Below are positions 25,950 through 34,170 of a stretch of 64,000 nucleotides of DNA, in pieces. Position 1 is the stretch's first letter; each line of letters begins with the position of its first letter. Origin of the DNA: Nocardioides sp. YIM 152315. GTDB lineage: Bacteria > Actinomycetota > Actinomycetes > Propionibacteriales > Nocardioidaceae. The notes beneath the pieces were generated by a model. That model ran no database searches. It saw only the letters and a program-made list of their open reading frames with translations, and was not told the origin of the DNA. A program made the translations under genes and the position numbers. The DNA lies in the NCBI RefSeq assembly GCF_029210375.1, contig NZ_JARGER010000042.1, positions 186,001 to 250,000 on the forward strand, written 5' to 3'.

Positions 25950-27314
25950 GTGGACGAGGGACTCTTCGCCGCCCCCGGCGCCGGCTCCCGGCCCGGGGGC
26001 GGCGGCTCCCTGAACGCGAACACGCACGCGTCGGCGCCACTCGCCGTACGCATGCGTCCGCGCACCCTCGACGAGCTCGTCGGCCAGGAGCAGCTGCGGG
26101 CCCCCGGCTCGCCGCTGCGGCGGCTGGTCGAGGGCGACCAGCCGATGTCGCTGCTCCTCTGGGGGCCGCCGGGCACCGGGAAGACGACGATCGCGTCCAT
26201 CGTCAGCCGGCAGACCGACCGTCGCTTCGTGGAGGTCTCCGCGGTCTCCGCCGGCGTGAAGGAGGTGCGGGCCGCGATCGACGCGGCCCGCGCCGAGCTC
26301 GTCGCCGGCGGTCGCGAGACGGTCCTCTTCGTCGACGAGGTCCACCGCTTCTCGAAGGCGCAGCAGGACGCGCTGCTCCCGGGCGTCGAGAACCGCTGGG
26401 TCACGCTGATCGCCGCGACCACGGAGAACCCGTTCTTCAGCGTCATCTCGCCGCTGCTGTCGCGCAGCCTGTTGCTCCGCCTCGAGTCGCTGACCGACGA
26501 CGGCGTCCGCGCCGTGCTGGAGCAGGCGATCGGCGACGAGCGTGGCCTGGCCGGCGCGGTCAAGGTCGAGGAGGAGGCGCTCGAGCACCTCGTCCGGCTG
26601 GCCGGGGGCGACGCCCGCCGGTCGCTGACCTACCTGGAGGCGGCGTCCGGCGCGGCCGTGGCGCAGGGGCTGGACCGGGTCGACCTGGCCACGGCCGAGA
26701 CCGCCGTCGACCGTGCGGCCGTGCGCTACGACCGCCAGGGCGACCAGCACTACGACGTCGTCAGCGCCTTCATCAAGTCCGTCCGCGGCTCCGACGCCGA
26801 CGCCGCGCTGCACTACCTGGCCCGGATGATCGAGGCGGGGGAGGACCCCCGCTTCATCGCGCGGCGGCTGATGATCCTCGCCTCGGAGGACGTCGGGCTC
26901 GCCGACCCGACGGCGCTGCAGACCGCGGTCGCCGCCGCCCAGACCGTGCAGCTGATCGGCATGCCGGAGGCCCAGCTCACCCTCGCGCACGCGACCATCG
27001 CCCTCGCGGTCGCGCCGAAGTCGAACGCCGTGACGACCGCGATCGGCGCCGCGCTCGCCGACGTGCGCGCCGGCAGGATCGGGCAGGTGCCGCCGCACCT
27101 GCGCGACGCCCACTACGCGGGAGCGAAGAAGGTCGGCCACGGCGCGACCTACAAGTACAGCCACGACGAGCCCTTCGGCATCGCCGAGCAGCAGTACGCG
27201 CCCGACGCGGTGCTCGACCGCGAGTACTACCGGCCGACGTCCCTGGGCGCCGAGGCCGCGATCAAGGAGCGCTGGGAGCGGGTGCGGCGCCTGATCCGCG
27301 GCGAGCGAGGCTGA
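25950..27314 (+). CDS. rarA: Replication-associated recombination protein A (RarA/MgsA/WRNIP1 family)
   Basis: AAA+ ATPase of 454 residues acting at stalled replication forks. Walker A is GPPGTGKTT (Lys78), Walker B is VLFVDEVHRF, and sensor 1 is in GATTENP-like AATTENPFF. The C-terminal tetramerisation domain is recognisable by EDPRFIARRLMILASEDVGLADP and HYAGAKKVGHGATYKYSHD. A Gly-rich N-terminus of about 25 residues precedes VRMRPRTLDELVGQ. The stop codon is partly inside a palindromic repeat. Confidence 0.94.
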   Translation: MDEGLFAAPGAGSRPGGGGSLNANTHASAPLAVRMRPRTLDELVGQEQLRAPGSPLRRLVEGDQPMSLLLWGPPGTGKTTIASIVSRQTDRRFVEVSAVSAGVKEVRAAIDAARAELVAGGRETVLFVDEVHRFSKAQQDALLPGVENRWVTLIAATTENPFFSVISPLLSRSLLLRLESLTDDGVRAVLEQAIGDERGLAGAVKVEEEALEHLVRLAGGDARRSLTYLEAASGAAVAQGLDRVDLATAETAVDRAAVRYDRQGDQHYDVVSAFIKSVRGSDADAALHYLARMIEAGEDPRFIARRLMILASEDVGLADPTALQTAVAAAQTVQLIGMPEAQLTLAHATIALAVAPKSNAVTTAIGAALADVRAGRIGQVPPHLRDAHYAGAKKVGHGATYKYSHDEPFGIAEQQYAPDAVLDREYYRPTSLGAEAAIKERWERVRRLIRGERG

Positions 27315-27361
27315 CCCGCCCGAAACTTTCGGGCGGGTCGGCGTGAAGTTTCGGGCGGGTC
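27313..27361. repeat. Palindromic repeat overlapping the rarA stop
   Basis: GACCCGCCCGAAA (27313-27325) is perfectly complementary to TTTCGGGCGGGTC (27327-27339). The latter is repeated directly at 27349-27361. The left arm could pair with either copy, giving two alternative hairpins. The left arm begins inside the rarA TGA, so it probably serves as terminator or 3'-end protector. Confidence 0.85.
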
Positions 27362-27382
27362 AGCCTTTGCCGTGACGCGCGA

Positions 27383-27388
27383 TAGGGT
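27383..27388 (+). promoter_or_regulatory. Putative leaderless promoter (TAGGGT)
   Basis: TAGGGT is followed by 8 nt and the ATG at 27397. It would start the transcript of the two small genes and possibly alaS. Confidence 0.45.
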
Positions 27389-27396
27389 CGGGGACC

Positions 27397-27891
27397 ATGC
27401 AGGACTGGATCGTGCCCACGGCGGCGGGGCTCCTTGCGCTGACCGCCCTGGCACTCGGTGTCGCGCTGGTGCGCGCCCGGTCCCGCACCGAGCGCGAGGT
27501 CGCGGCCGCGCGCGCCGAGACCGCCGTGCTGCGAGCCCAGCTCGACGAGCTCGAGCGGCGGATCTCGCGGCCGGCGCCACGCTCGTCGTCCCAATCCGAG
27601 TTCGTGATCACGAACCTCGGTGAACCGGAACCGGAGTCGGAGCCGACGACGCAGGTCGGCGGCGCGCTCTTCGCCGACCTCGTGCTGCGCGAGACCGTCG
27701 TGAAGGCCGCCGGTCTCGCCCATGGCGTACGCCGCGCGCTCGACGCCGAGACCCGCAACCGGATCCGCTTCGAGATGAGGCGCGAGGTCCGCCGCGCCCG
27801 CAAGCAGCGCAAGGTCGACACCCGGGAGGCCCGCCGCGAGTGGGAGGCCCGCCAGCGGGCCGGCCTCGACGGGGAGGGCTCGGCGGCATGA
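27397..27891 (+). CDS. Small membrane-anchored coiled-coil protein of unknown function
   Basis: Protein of 164 residues not assigned to a characterised family. Residues about 5-25 form one membrane segment (TAAGLLALTALALGVALV). An Arg/Glu/Ala-rich coiled coil follows to about residue 55, then a linker rich in Ser, Pro and Glu. The C-terminal half is strongly basic and helical (RFEMRREVRRARKQRK). Position just upstream of the DUF6167-like gene and alaS matches the place where other actinobacteria encode a DUF948-type membrane protein. Similarity beyond topology is not evident. Confidence 0.75.
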   Translation: MQDWIVPTAAGLLALTALALGVALVRARSRTEREVAAARAETAVLRAQLDELERRISRPAPRSSSQSEFVITNLGEPEPESEPTTQVGGALFADLVLRETVVKAAGLAHGVRRALDAETRNRIRFEMRREVRRARKQRKVDTREARREWEARQRAGLDGEGSAA

Positions 27892-27896
27892 GCTCA

Positions 27897-27953
27897 CCCC
27901 ACGAAACTGCGGACTTCCCCCGCTCCGCTCCTCCAGTCCACACTTTCGCGGGG
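27897..27953. repeat. Imperfect palindromic repeat in the gap after 27891
   Basis: The left arm 27897-27915 (CCCCACGAAACTGCGGACT) and right arm 27935-27953 are complementary in 16 of 19 positions around a 19-nt pyrimidine-rich loop. It fills nearly the whole gap between the two small genes and may weaken read-through between them. Confidence 0.75.
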
Positions 27954-27961
27954 ACCCCGGC

Positions 27962-28264
27962 ATGAGGCGCGGGCTCTGGTTCGCGGCCGGAGCCGGCACC
28001 GCCATCTACGCGATGGTCCGGGGCAGGCGCGCGGCCGAGGCGTTCACCGTCGACGGCCTCAAGGACCGCCTCGGCGCCCTCGAGGTGGGGGCCCGGATGC
28101 TGCGCGACGAGGTCGCGCAGGGGCAGGCCGAGAAGGAATCGGAGTTGCGCGAGCGGCTCGGGCTCGTGCCTCATGGAACCCCCGAGCTCACCGGCGGTCG
28201 TCACAAGGCGGCCGGTCCGGTCCCGACGGGCTCGACCACCGATGGACAGGAAGGCAGCAACTGA
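27962..28264 (+). CDS. Small DUF6167-like protein upstream of alaS
   Basis: Protein of 100 residues. It begins with a short hydrophobic segment (RRGLWFAAGAGTAIYAMVRGRRAAEAF) typical of the DUF6167 proteins found between rpsD and alaS in streptomycetes. A helical Glu/Arg-rich stretch and a disordered Gly/Pro tail follow. Function is unknown. The stop overlaps the alaS start by 1 nt, so it is translationally coupled to alaS. The family assignment rests on the N-terminal motif and the genomic position. Confidence 0.7.
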   Translation: MRRGLWFAAGAGTAIYAMVRGRRAAEAFTVDGLKDRLGALEVGARMLRDEVAQGQAEKESELRERLGLVPHGTPELTGGRHKAAGPVPTGSTTDGQEGSN

Positions 28265-30936
28265 TGGAGACCGCGGAGATCCGCCGCCGGTTCGTGGCTC
28301 ACTTCGAGTCGCACGGACACACGCCGGTGCCGTCCGCCTCGCTGCTGCTCGACGACCCGAACCTGCTCTTCGTCAACGCCGGCATGGTGCCGTTCAAGCC
28401 CTACTTCCTCGGACAGGAGAAGCCGCCCTACCCGCGCGCCACCAGTGTGCAGAAGTGCGTGCGCACCCCCGACATCGAGGATGTCGGCAAGACCACCCGG
28501 CACGGCACGTTCTTCGAGATGTGCGGCAACTTCTCCTTCGGCGACTACTTCAAGCAGGGCGCCATCGAGCTCGCCTGGGAGCTCGTCACCAAGCCGATCG
28601 CGGACGGCGGCTTCGGCTTCGAGGAGAGCCGGCTCTACCCCTCGATCCTCGACGGCGACGACGAGGCGCTCGGCCTCTGGAGGAGGATCACCGGGCTGCC
28701 GGACGAGCGGATCATCCGCCTCGGCCCCAAGGAGAACTACTGGTCGATGGGCGTCCCCGGGCCGGGGGGCCCGTGCTCGGAGATCCTTATCGACCGCGGG
28801 CCGGCGTACGGCCCCGACGGCGACTTCTCCGCCGAGGACCGCTACCTGGAGTTCTGGAACCTCGTCTTCATGCAGGACGAGCTGTCCGCGGTGCGGTCCA
28901 AGGAGGACTTCGACATCGCGGGCTCGCTGCCCAAGCGCAACATCGACACCGGCATGGGCCTCGAGCGCGTGGCGTTCATGCTCCAGGACGTCGACAACAT
29001 GTACGAGATCGACGTGATGTTCCCGGTCATCGAGCGAGCGATGGCGCTCACCGGCCGCCGCTACGGCGCCGACCCCGAGGACGACGTCCGGTTCCGCGTG
29101 GTCGCCGACCACGTCCGCAGCTCGATGATGCTGATCGCCGACGGCGTCACCCCCGGCAACGAGGCGCGCGGCTACGTGCTGCGCCGGCTGCTGCGCCGCG
29201 CGGTCCGCTCCGTGCGTCTGCTCGGGTACGACGACCCCGCGCTGCCCGAGCTGCTGCCGATCAGCCGCGACAAGATGGGCGAGACCTACACCCAGCTGCA
29301 CCAGGACTGGGAGCGGATCTCGACCGTCGCCTACGCCGAGGAGCAAGCCTTCCGGCAGACGCTGCGCGCCGGCACCCAGATCTTCGACCTCGCCACCACC
29401 GAGGTGAAGCAGTCCGGTGGCACCCAGCTCTCGGGCGACCGGGCGTTCGCGCTGCACGACACCTACGGGTTCCCGATCGACCTGACCCTCGAGATGGCGT
29501 CGGAGCAGGGGCTCTCCGTCGACGAGGAGGGCTTCCGCCGGCTCATGAACGAGCAGCGGCAGCGCGCCAAGGACGATGCGCGCTCGAAGAAGGGCCAGCA
29601 CCGCGACGCCACGGCGTACCGCGAGGTCGCCGACTCGATGGGCCGCGCCGTGGAGTTCACCGGCTACGACCTGACGGTCGACGAGGGCACCGTGCGCGGC
29701 ATCGTCTCCTCGGGCGGCGTGGTGGCGTCGGCCGGCCCCGGCGACGAGATCGAGCTGGTCCTCGACCGCACGCCCTTCTACGCCGAGGGCGGCGGCCAAC
29801 TCGCCGACCAGGGCGTCATCGAGCTCGCCAACGGCGCGCGGCTCGAGGTGCACGACGTGCAGTCGCCGGTGACCGGCCTGATCGTGCACAAGGCCAGGGT
29901 CCTCGACGGCGAGGTGAGCGCCGGGCTCGGTGCGCACGCGCTCGTCGACCTCGAGCGGCGCCGATCGATCTCGCGCTCGCACACCGCGACCCACATGGTG
30001 CACAAGGCCTTCCGCGAAGCGCTCGGCGAGACCGCCACCCAGGCCGGCTCGGAGAACTCCCCGGGACGCTTCCGCTTCGACTTCTCCGCGACCGGTGCCG
30101 TCCCCGCGTCGGTGATGGCCGACGTCGAGGCGCGCGTCAACGAGGTCGTGCTCGAGGACCTCGCGGTCGAGGCCGAGGTCATGAGCCAGGCCGAGGCGGT
30201 GAGGTCGGGCGCGATGGCGCTCTTCGGCGAGAAGTACGGCGACCGCGTGCGGGTCGTCTCGGTCGGTGACTGGGCGCGCGAGCTCTGTGGTGGCACGCAC
30301 GCCGGCAGCTCGGGCAAGCTCGGCGTCATCAAGCTGCTCGGCGAGTCGTCGATCGGCTCCGGCGTACGCCGGGTCGAGGCGCTGGTCGGCAGCGACGCCT
30401 ACCGCTTCCTCGCCCGCGAGCACGTGCTGGTCAACCAGCTCTCCGAGGTGCTCAAGGTGCGCCCGGAGCAGCTGCCCGAGCGCGTCAACGACATCGTCGA
30501 GAAGCTGCGTGCCGCCGAGAAGGAGATCGAGAAGGTCCGCGTCGGGCAGCTGCTGGCCGCCGGTGGCGCGCTCGCCGCCGGCGCGGCGAAGGTCGGGCCG
30601 GTCAACCTGGTCGCCCACCGGGCCGACGGTGCGGGCGGGGGCGACGTGCGCACGCTCGCCCTCGACGTCCGCGGCCGGCTGCCGCAGGGTGAGCCGGGCG
30701 TCGTCGTGGTGATCGGTGCACTCGACGGCAAGGTCTCGGTGGTCGCCGCTCTCAACGACGAGGCCCGGGCCCGCGGCCTGAGCGCCAACGACCTGGTGCG
30801 CGCGGTGGGGCCGCTGGTCGGCGGCAAGGGCGGCGGCAAGGCCGACGTGGCGCAGGGCGGGGGCACCGACGCCTCCCGCCTCGACGAGGCCATGGCGGTC
30901 GTGACCGCCGAGGTCGGCCGCGTCGCGGCCGGCTGA
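28264..30936 (+). CDS. alaS: Alanine--tRNA ligase
   Basis: Class II synthetase of 890 residues. The catalytic domain starts EIRRRFVAHFESHGH, with motif 2 in QKCVRTPDIEDVGKTTRHGTFF-like sequence. The editing domain carries the zinc ligands HTATH (His573, His577) and CGGTH (Cys675, His679), so mischarged Ser- or Gly-tRNA can be cleared. The C-terminal DHHA1-type domain is Gly-rich (GGKGGGKADVAQGGG). The ATG overlaps the preceding stop (TGATG). It ends 14 nt before ruvX. Confidence 0.97.
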   Translation: METAEIRRRFVAHFESHGHTPVPSASLLLDDPNLLFVNAGMVPFKPYFLGQEKPPYPRATSVQKCVRTPDIEDVGKTTRHGTFFEMCGNFSFGDYFKQGAIELAWELVTKPIADGGFGFEESRLYPSILDGDDEALGLWRRITGLPDERIIRLGPKENYWSMGVPGPGGPCSEILIDRGPAYGPDGDFSAEDRYLEFWNLVFMQDELSAVRSKEDFDIAGSLPKRNIDTGMGLERVAFMLQDVDNMYEIDVMFPVIERAMALTGRRYGADPEDDVRFRVVADHVRSSMMLIADGVTPGNEARGYVLRRLLRRAVRSVRLLGYDDPALPELLPISRDKMGETYTQLHQDWERISTVAYAEEQAFRQTLRAGTQIFDLATTEVKQSGGTQLSGDRAFALHDTYGFPIDLTLEMASEQGLSVDEEGFRRLMNEQRQRAKDDARSKKGQHRDATAYREVADSMGRAVEFTGYDLTVDEGTVRGIVSSGGVVASAGPGDEIELVLDRTPFYAEGGGQLADQGVIELANGARLEVHDVQSPVTGLIVHKARVLDGEVSAGLGAHALVDLERRRSISRSHTATHMVHKAFREALGETATQAGSENSPGRFRFDFSATGAVPASVMADVEARVNEVVLEDLAVEAEVMSQAEAVRSGAMALFGEKYGDRVRVVSVGDWARELCGGTHAGSSGKLGVIKLLGESSIGSGVRRVEALVGSDAYRFLAREHVLVNQLSEVLKVRPEQLPERVNDIVEKLRAAEKEIEKVRVGQLLAAGGALAAGAAKVGPVNLVAHRADGAGGGDVRTLALDVRGRLPQGEPGVVVVIGALDGKVSVVAALNDEARARGLSANDLVRAVGPLVGGKGGGKADVAQGGGTDASRLDEAMAVVTAEVGRVAAG

Positions 30937-30950
30937 CGGACCCGGTCGCC

Positions 30951-31421
30951 ATGCGCCACGGCGTACGCCTCGGCATCGACCCCGGGGACGCCCGCATCGG
31001 GGTCGCGCGCAGCGACCCGTCCGGGTTCCTCGCCACCCCCGTCGAGACCGTGCGCCGCGGCAAGGGCGACCTCGCCCGGATCGCGCGGATCCTCGCCGCC
31101 GAGCAGGAGGAGTCCACGGTCGTGGAGGTGGTGGTCGGCCTGCCCCGGTCGCTCTCCGGGGGCGAGGGGCCGGCCGCCCGGAAGGTGCGGGAGTTCGCGG
31201 CCGCACTGGCCCGGAGGGTCGCGCCCGTGCCGGTGCGACTGGTCGACGAGCGCATGACCACGCTTTCCGCGGAGGCTATGCTGCGCGACCAGGGCCGCAA
31301 GGGGGGCAAGCGGCGAGCCGTCGTCGACCAGGCTGCCGCCGTCCTCATCCTGCAGCACGCACTGGACGCCGAGCGCGCGACGGGGGACGCGCCGGGGGAG
31401 ACGCTCGAGGAGACTTCATGA
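30951..31421 (+). CDS. ruvX: RuvX/YqgF pre-16S rRNA nuclease family protein
   Basis: Small RNase H-fold protein of 156 residues with GIDPGDARIG at the N-terminus and VVGLPRSLSG and DERMTT in the core. The family was named for putative Holliday junction resolution, and E. coli YqgF processes the 5' end of pre-16S rRNA. Since a true RuvC is encoded at 5363, the rRNA role is more likely here. It starts at ATG 30951, and its stop overlaps mltG (ATGA). Confidence 0.94.
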   Translation: MRHGVRLGIDPGDARIGVARSDPSGFLATPVETVRRGKGDLARIARILAAEQEESTVVEVVVGLPRSLSGGEGPAARKVREFAAALARRVAPVPVRLVDERMTTLSAEAMLRDQGRKGGKRRAVVDQAAAVLILQHALDAERATGDAPGETLEETS

Positions 31422-32596
31422 CGGACGAGTACGACGCGGACCAGGGGTCCGCTCCGCTCATCGACGGGTCGTCGGACGACGGCACGCCGTACGAGCCCGG
31501 CCGTCGACGCTCGCGCAAGCGACGCAGCGTCCCGGGCTGCCTCGCCGTCATCGTCGCGCTGGCCGTCATCGTCGGCGGCTTCTACTTCGTCGTCACCTGG
31601 GGGATCGACAAGATCGGCGACCAGTTCTCCTCCGCGGACGACTACCCGGGTCCGGGCCACGGCAACGTCACGTTCCAGGTGCACAGCGGCGACACGGCCG
31701 CAGTCATGGGCCGCAACCTCAAGAGCGACGGCGTGGTCGCCTCGGTCGAGGCCTTCATCGACGCCGCCAACGCCGACCCGGAGTCCAACGGCATCCAGGC
31801 CGGCTACTTCCCGCTCAAGAAGGAGATGGCCGCCGCCGACGTCGTGGACGTCCTCGTCGACCCCTCGAACATGGTGAAGGACACCGTCACGTTCCCCGAG
31901 GGCCTGCGGGTCGTCGACATGGTCAAGATCCTCGCCGAGCAGACCGACTACTCGAAGAAGGACTTCGAGAAGGTCCTCGACAAGCCCGACAAGCTCGGAC
32001 TGCCCGACTACGCGGACGGCAATCCCGAGGGCTACCTCTTCCCGGCGACCTACGACTTCGGTCCCGACGCCACTCCCGAGTCGATGCTGACCGACATGGT
32101 CGACCGGTGGAGGCAGGCGGCGGAGGACGCCGACCTCGAGGCGGCGGCCGCCGACCTCGGCTACACGCCGCAGGAGCTGATGACGGTCGCCAGCCTCGTC
32201 GAGGCCGAGGGGCGCGGCGACGACATGCCGAAGATCGCCCGCGCCATCTACAACCGGCTCCAGCCCGACAACACCGAGACCAACGGGCTGCTGCAGATCG
32301 ACGCGACCGTCAACTACGCGCTCGGACGCAACCTCGGCGTCGCGCTGACCGAGGAGGACCTCGCGGTCGACTCGCCGTACAACACCCGCCTCTACCCGGG
32401 GCTGCCCCCGGGCCCGATCGAGGCTCCCGGCGACGACGCCATCAACGCGGCCCTCAACCCCGCCGAGGGCCCCTGGTACTACTGGGTGACGGTCAACCTC
32501 AAGACCGGCGAGACGAAGTTCGCCACCACGCTCGACGAGTTCAACGAGTACAAGGCCGAGTTCCTGCAGTACTGCGAGACCTCGGAAGCCTGCTGA
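31418..32596 (+). CDS. mltG: Endolytic murein transglycosylase MltG
   Basis: Membrane-anchored peptidoglycan-cleaving enzyme (YceG family), 392 residues. A cytoplasmic N-terminus of about 45 residues with a basic cluster RRRSRKRR precedes one membrane segment (residues about 46-66). The extracellular domain has a LysM-like part and the catalytic region SLVEAEG, where Glu262 is the likely acid. NGLLQIDATVNYALG and PYNTRLYPGLPPGPI are family signatures. It ends glycan elongation by cleaving nascent strands. It overlaps ruvX and precedes aroE by 11 nt. Confidence 0.95.
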   Translation: MTDEYDADQGSAPLIDGSSDDGTPYEPGRRRSRKRRSVPGCLAVIVALAVIVGGFYFVVTWGIDKIGDQFSSADDYPGPGHGNVTFQVHSGDTAAVMGRNLKSDGVVASVEAFIDAANADPESNGIQAGYFPLKKEMAAADVVDVLVDPSNMVKDTVTFPEGLRVVDMVKILAEQTDYSKKDFEKVLDKPDKLGLPDYADGNPEGYLFPATYDFGPDATPESMLTDMVDRWRQAAEDADLEAAAADLGYTPQELMTVASLVEAEGRGDDMPKIARAIYNRLQPDNTETNGLLQIDATVNYALGRNLGVALTEEDLAVDSPYNTRLYPGLPPGPIEAPGDDAINAALNPAEGPWYYWVTVNLKTGETKFATTLDEFNEYKAEFLQYCETSEAC

Positions 32597-32607
32597 GCGG
32601 GCGACCC

Positions 32608-33423
32608 ATGCGCTGTGCCGTCCTGGGCGATCCGATCGCCCACTCGCTGTCGCCGGTCCTGCACCGCGCCGGGTACGCCGCCGCGGGGCTCACCGACGTC
32701 AGCTACGACTCCGTGCAGGTCGGCGAGGCCGCGCTCGCGGCGTACGTCGACGGCCTCGGTGCGCAGTGGCGCGGACTGTCGCTGACGATGCCGCTCAAGC
32801 GACTCGCGCTCGACCTCGCGCCGCGCGTGGCCGACCGGGCCCGGCTCGCGGGTGGCGCCAACACGCTGCTGCTCGAGCAGGGCAGGCCGGTGCTGGCCGA
32901 CAACACCGACCTGCCCGGCGCGGCCGCCGCCGTCAGGGAGCGGTACGACGGCCCGGTCTCCGCGGTCACCGTGCTGGGCGGCGGGGCGACGGCGGCGTCG
33001 ACCGGACTGGCGATGTGCGACCTCGGTGCGCGGAGGGTGCGGCTCCTCGCGCGGTCCGCCGACCGTGCCGCCGCCACCGCCGCGGCGGTGGCCGCCCATC
33101 CCGCTGCGCCGACGGTGGAGGTCGGCGCGCTCGCCGACGGTGTCGTCGACGGCGAGGTCGTCGTCTCCACGATCCCCTCCGAGGCCCAGAGCGCCGACCT
33201 GGTCGCCCGGGTCGCGGAGGCGCCGGTCGTCTTCGAGGCGCTCTACGACCCGTGGCCGACCCCGCTCGCGGCGTCGGCGGACGGCCGCGTGCTGGTCTCC
33301 GGACTCGACCTGCTCGTGCACCAGGCGGTGCTCCAGTTCGAGATGTTCACCGGCGTCCCCGCGCCGCTCGAGGAGATGCGGACGGCCGGTGAGACCGAGC
33401 TCCGGGCCAGGCACCACCCGTGA
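32608..33423 (+). CDS. aroE: Shikimate dehydrogenase
   Basis: NADPH-dependent enzyme (271 residues) reducing 3-dehydroshikimate to shikimate. The catalytic pair is Lys64 (LTMPLKR) and Asp101 (DNTDLPG). The nucleotide-binding loop is VLGGGATAAS, and the shikimate-binding N-terminus is GDPIAHSLSPVLHRAGY. The loop GGATAAS deviates slightly from the common GAGGA form, as in other actinobacteria. The start is ATG 32608. The stop overlaps the prepilin peptidase gene (GTGA). Confidence 0.94.
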   Translation: MRCAVLGDPIAHSLSPVLHRAGYAAAGLTDVSYDSVQVGEAALAAYVDGLGAQWRGLSLTMPLKRLALDLAPRVADRARLAGGANTLLLEQGRPVLADNTDLPGAAAAVRERYDGPVSAVTVLGGGATAASTGLAMCDLGARRVRLLARSADRAAATAAAVAAHPAAPTVEVGALADGVVDGEVVVSTIPSEAQSADLVARVAEAPVVFEALYDPWPTPLAASADGRVLVSGLDLLVHQAVLQFEMFTGVPAPLEEMRTAGETELRARHHP

Positions 33424-34130
33424 GCAGTGACCTGGCGGCGGCCGGGCTCGGCGCGGCCGCCTGCGGCGTGGGCGCGCTCGGTGTGCCGACCCTGATCTCG
33501 CGGATCCCGGAGCCCGCGTCCGCCGAGCCCGGCGACCCGCCCCGCTACGCACCGGTGGCCACCCGTCCGGGCCTGGCCCGAAGGGCCGTCGTCGTCGCCG
33601 CCGTCTGCGGTGCCGTCGTGGGCGCGTCCGTGGGGATGTCGTGGCCGCTGCTCTACCTGCTGCCGCTGGTGCCGGTCGCCGTCGCGCTCGGGATCGTCGA
33701 CCTGCACACGCACCTGCTGCCGACGAGGGTCATCTGGCCGGCGCTGGCGGTCACGGCGGTCCTCGCGCTGGTCGCCGCGCTGCTCGACGACGACCTCGAC
33801 GCCGTCGTCCGGGCGGCGATCTGCGGCGTCGTCCTGTTCGCGTGCTTCCACGCGCTCTGGTGGCTCCACCCGGCGGGGATGGGCTACGGCGACGTGCGGC
33901 TCTCCGCGCTGGTCGGCTTCGCTCTCGGCTACCTCGGCAGGCTCGAGCTCCTGGTGGGCGTGTACGCAGCGTTCGTCGTCTTCGCGCTGCTCGGTCTGGT
34001 CCGGGCGGTCGTCCGTCGCGACCGCGGGGCGCTGCGCACGGCGCTGCCCTTCGGGCCGTTCCTGCTCGGCGGCGCGCTGGTCGGGGTGGCCGTCGGCGGC
34101 TACGTCTGGTCGAGTCTCGTCTCCGGGTGA
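33420..34130 (+). CDS. Prepilin peptidase (A24 family, TadV/PilD-like C-terminal domain)
   Basis: Membrane aspartic protease of 236 residues with about six to seven hydrophobic segments. Both catalytic aspartates are visible: Asp94 in GIVDLHTHLLP and Asp158 in GMGYGDVRL. The N-terminal methylase domain with Cys motifs of full PilD is missing, so this is the short peptidase form. No pilin or secretion genes lie nearby. It is translationally coupled to aroE and located before aroC, a placement also seen in other actinobacteria. Confidence 0.88.
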   Translation: MSSDLAAAGLGAAACGVGALGVPTLISRIPEPASAEPGDPPRYAPVATRPGLARRAVVVAAVCGAVVGASVGMSWPLLYLLPLVPVAVALGIVDLHTHLLPTRVIWPALAVTAVLALVAALLDDDLDAVVRAAICGVVLFACFHALWWLHPAGMGYGDVRLSALVGFALGYLGRLELLVGVYAAFVVFALLGLVRAVVRRDRGALRTALPFGPFLLGGALVGVAVGGYVWSSLVSG

Positions 34131-34170
34131 CCGGGGCGTCGCGTCGTACCGACCGTGAAACACTGACCCC

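Noticed and set aside
28201..31206. A 1001-codon open frame on the minus strand across alaS and ruvX
   Set aside because: It is antisense to strongly conserved genes, has biased low-complexity composition (His, Asp, Arg, Val) and no family motif. Long antisense frames are expected at this GC content.
30951..31421. ruvX as a second Holliday junction resolvase acting with ruvC
   Set aside because: The family name suggests it, but known YqgF proteins act on pre-16S rRNA, and a complete RuvC with all four acidic residues is encoded at 5363.
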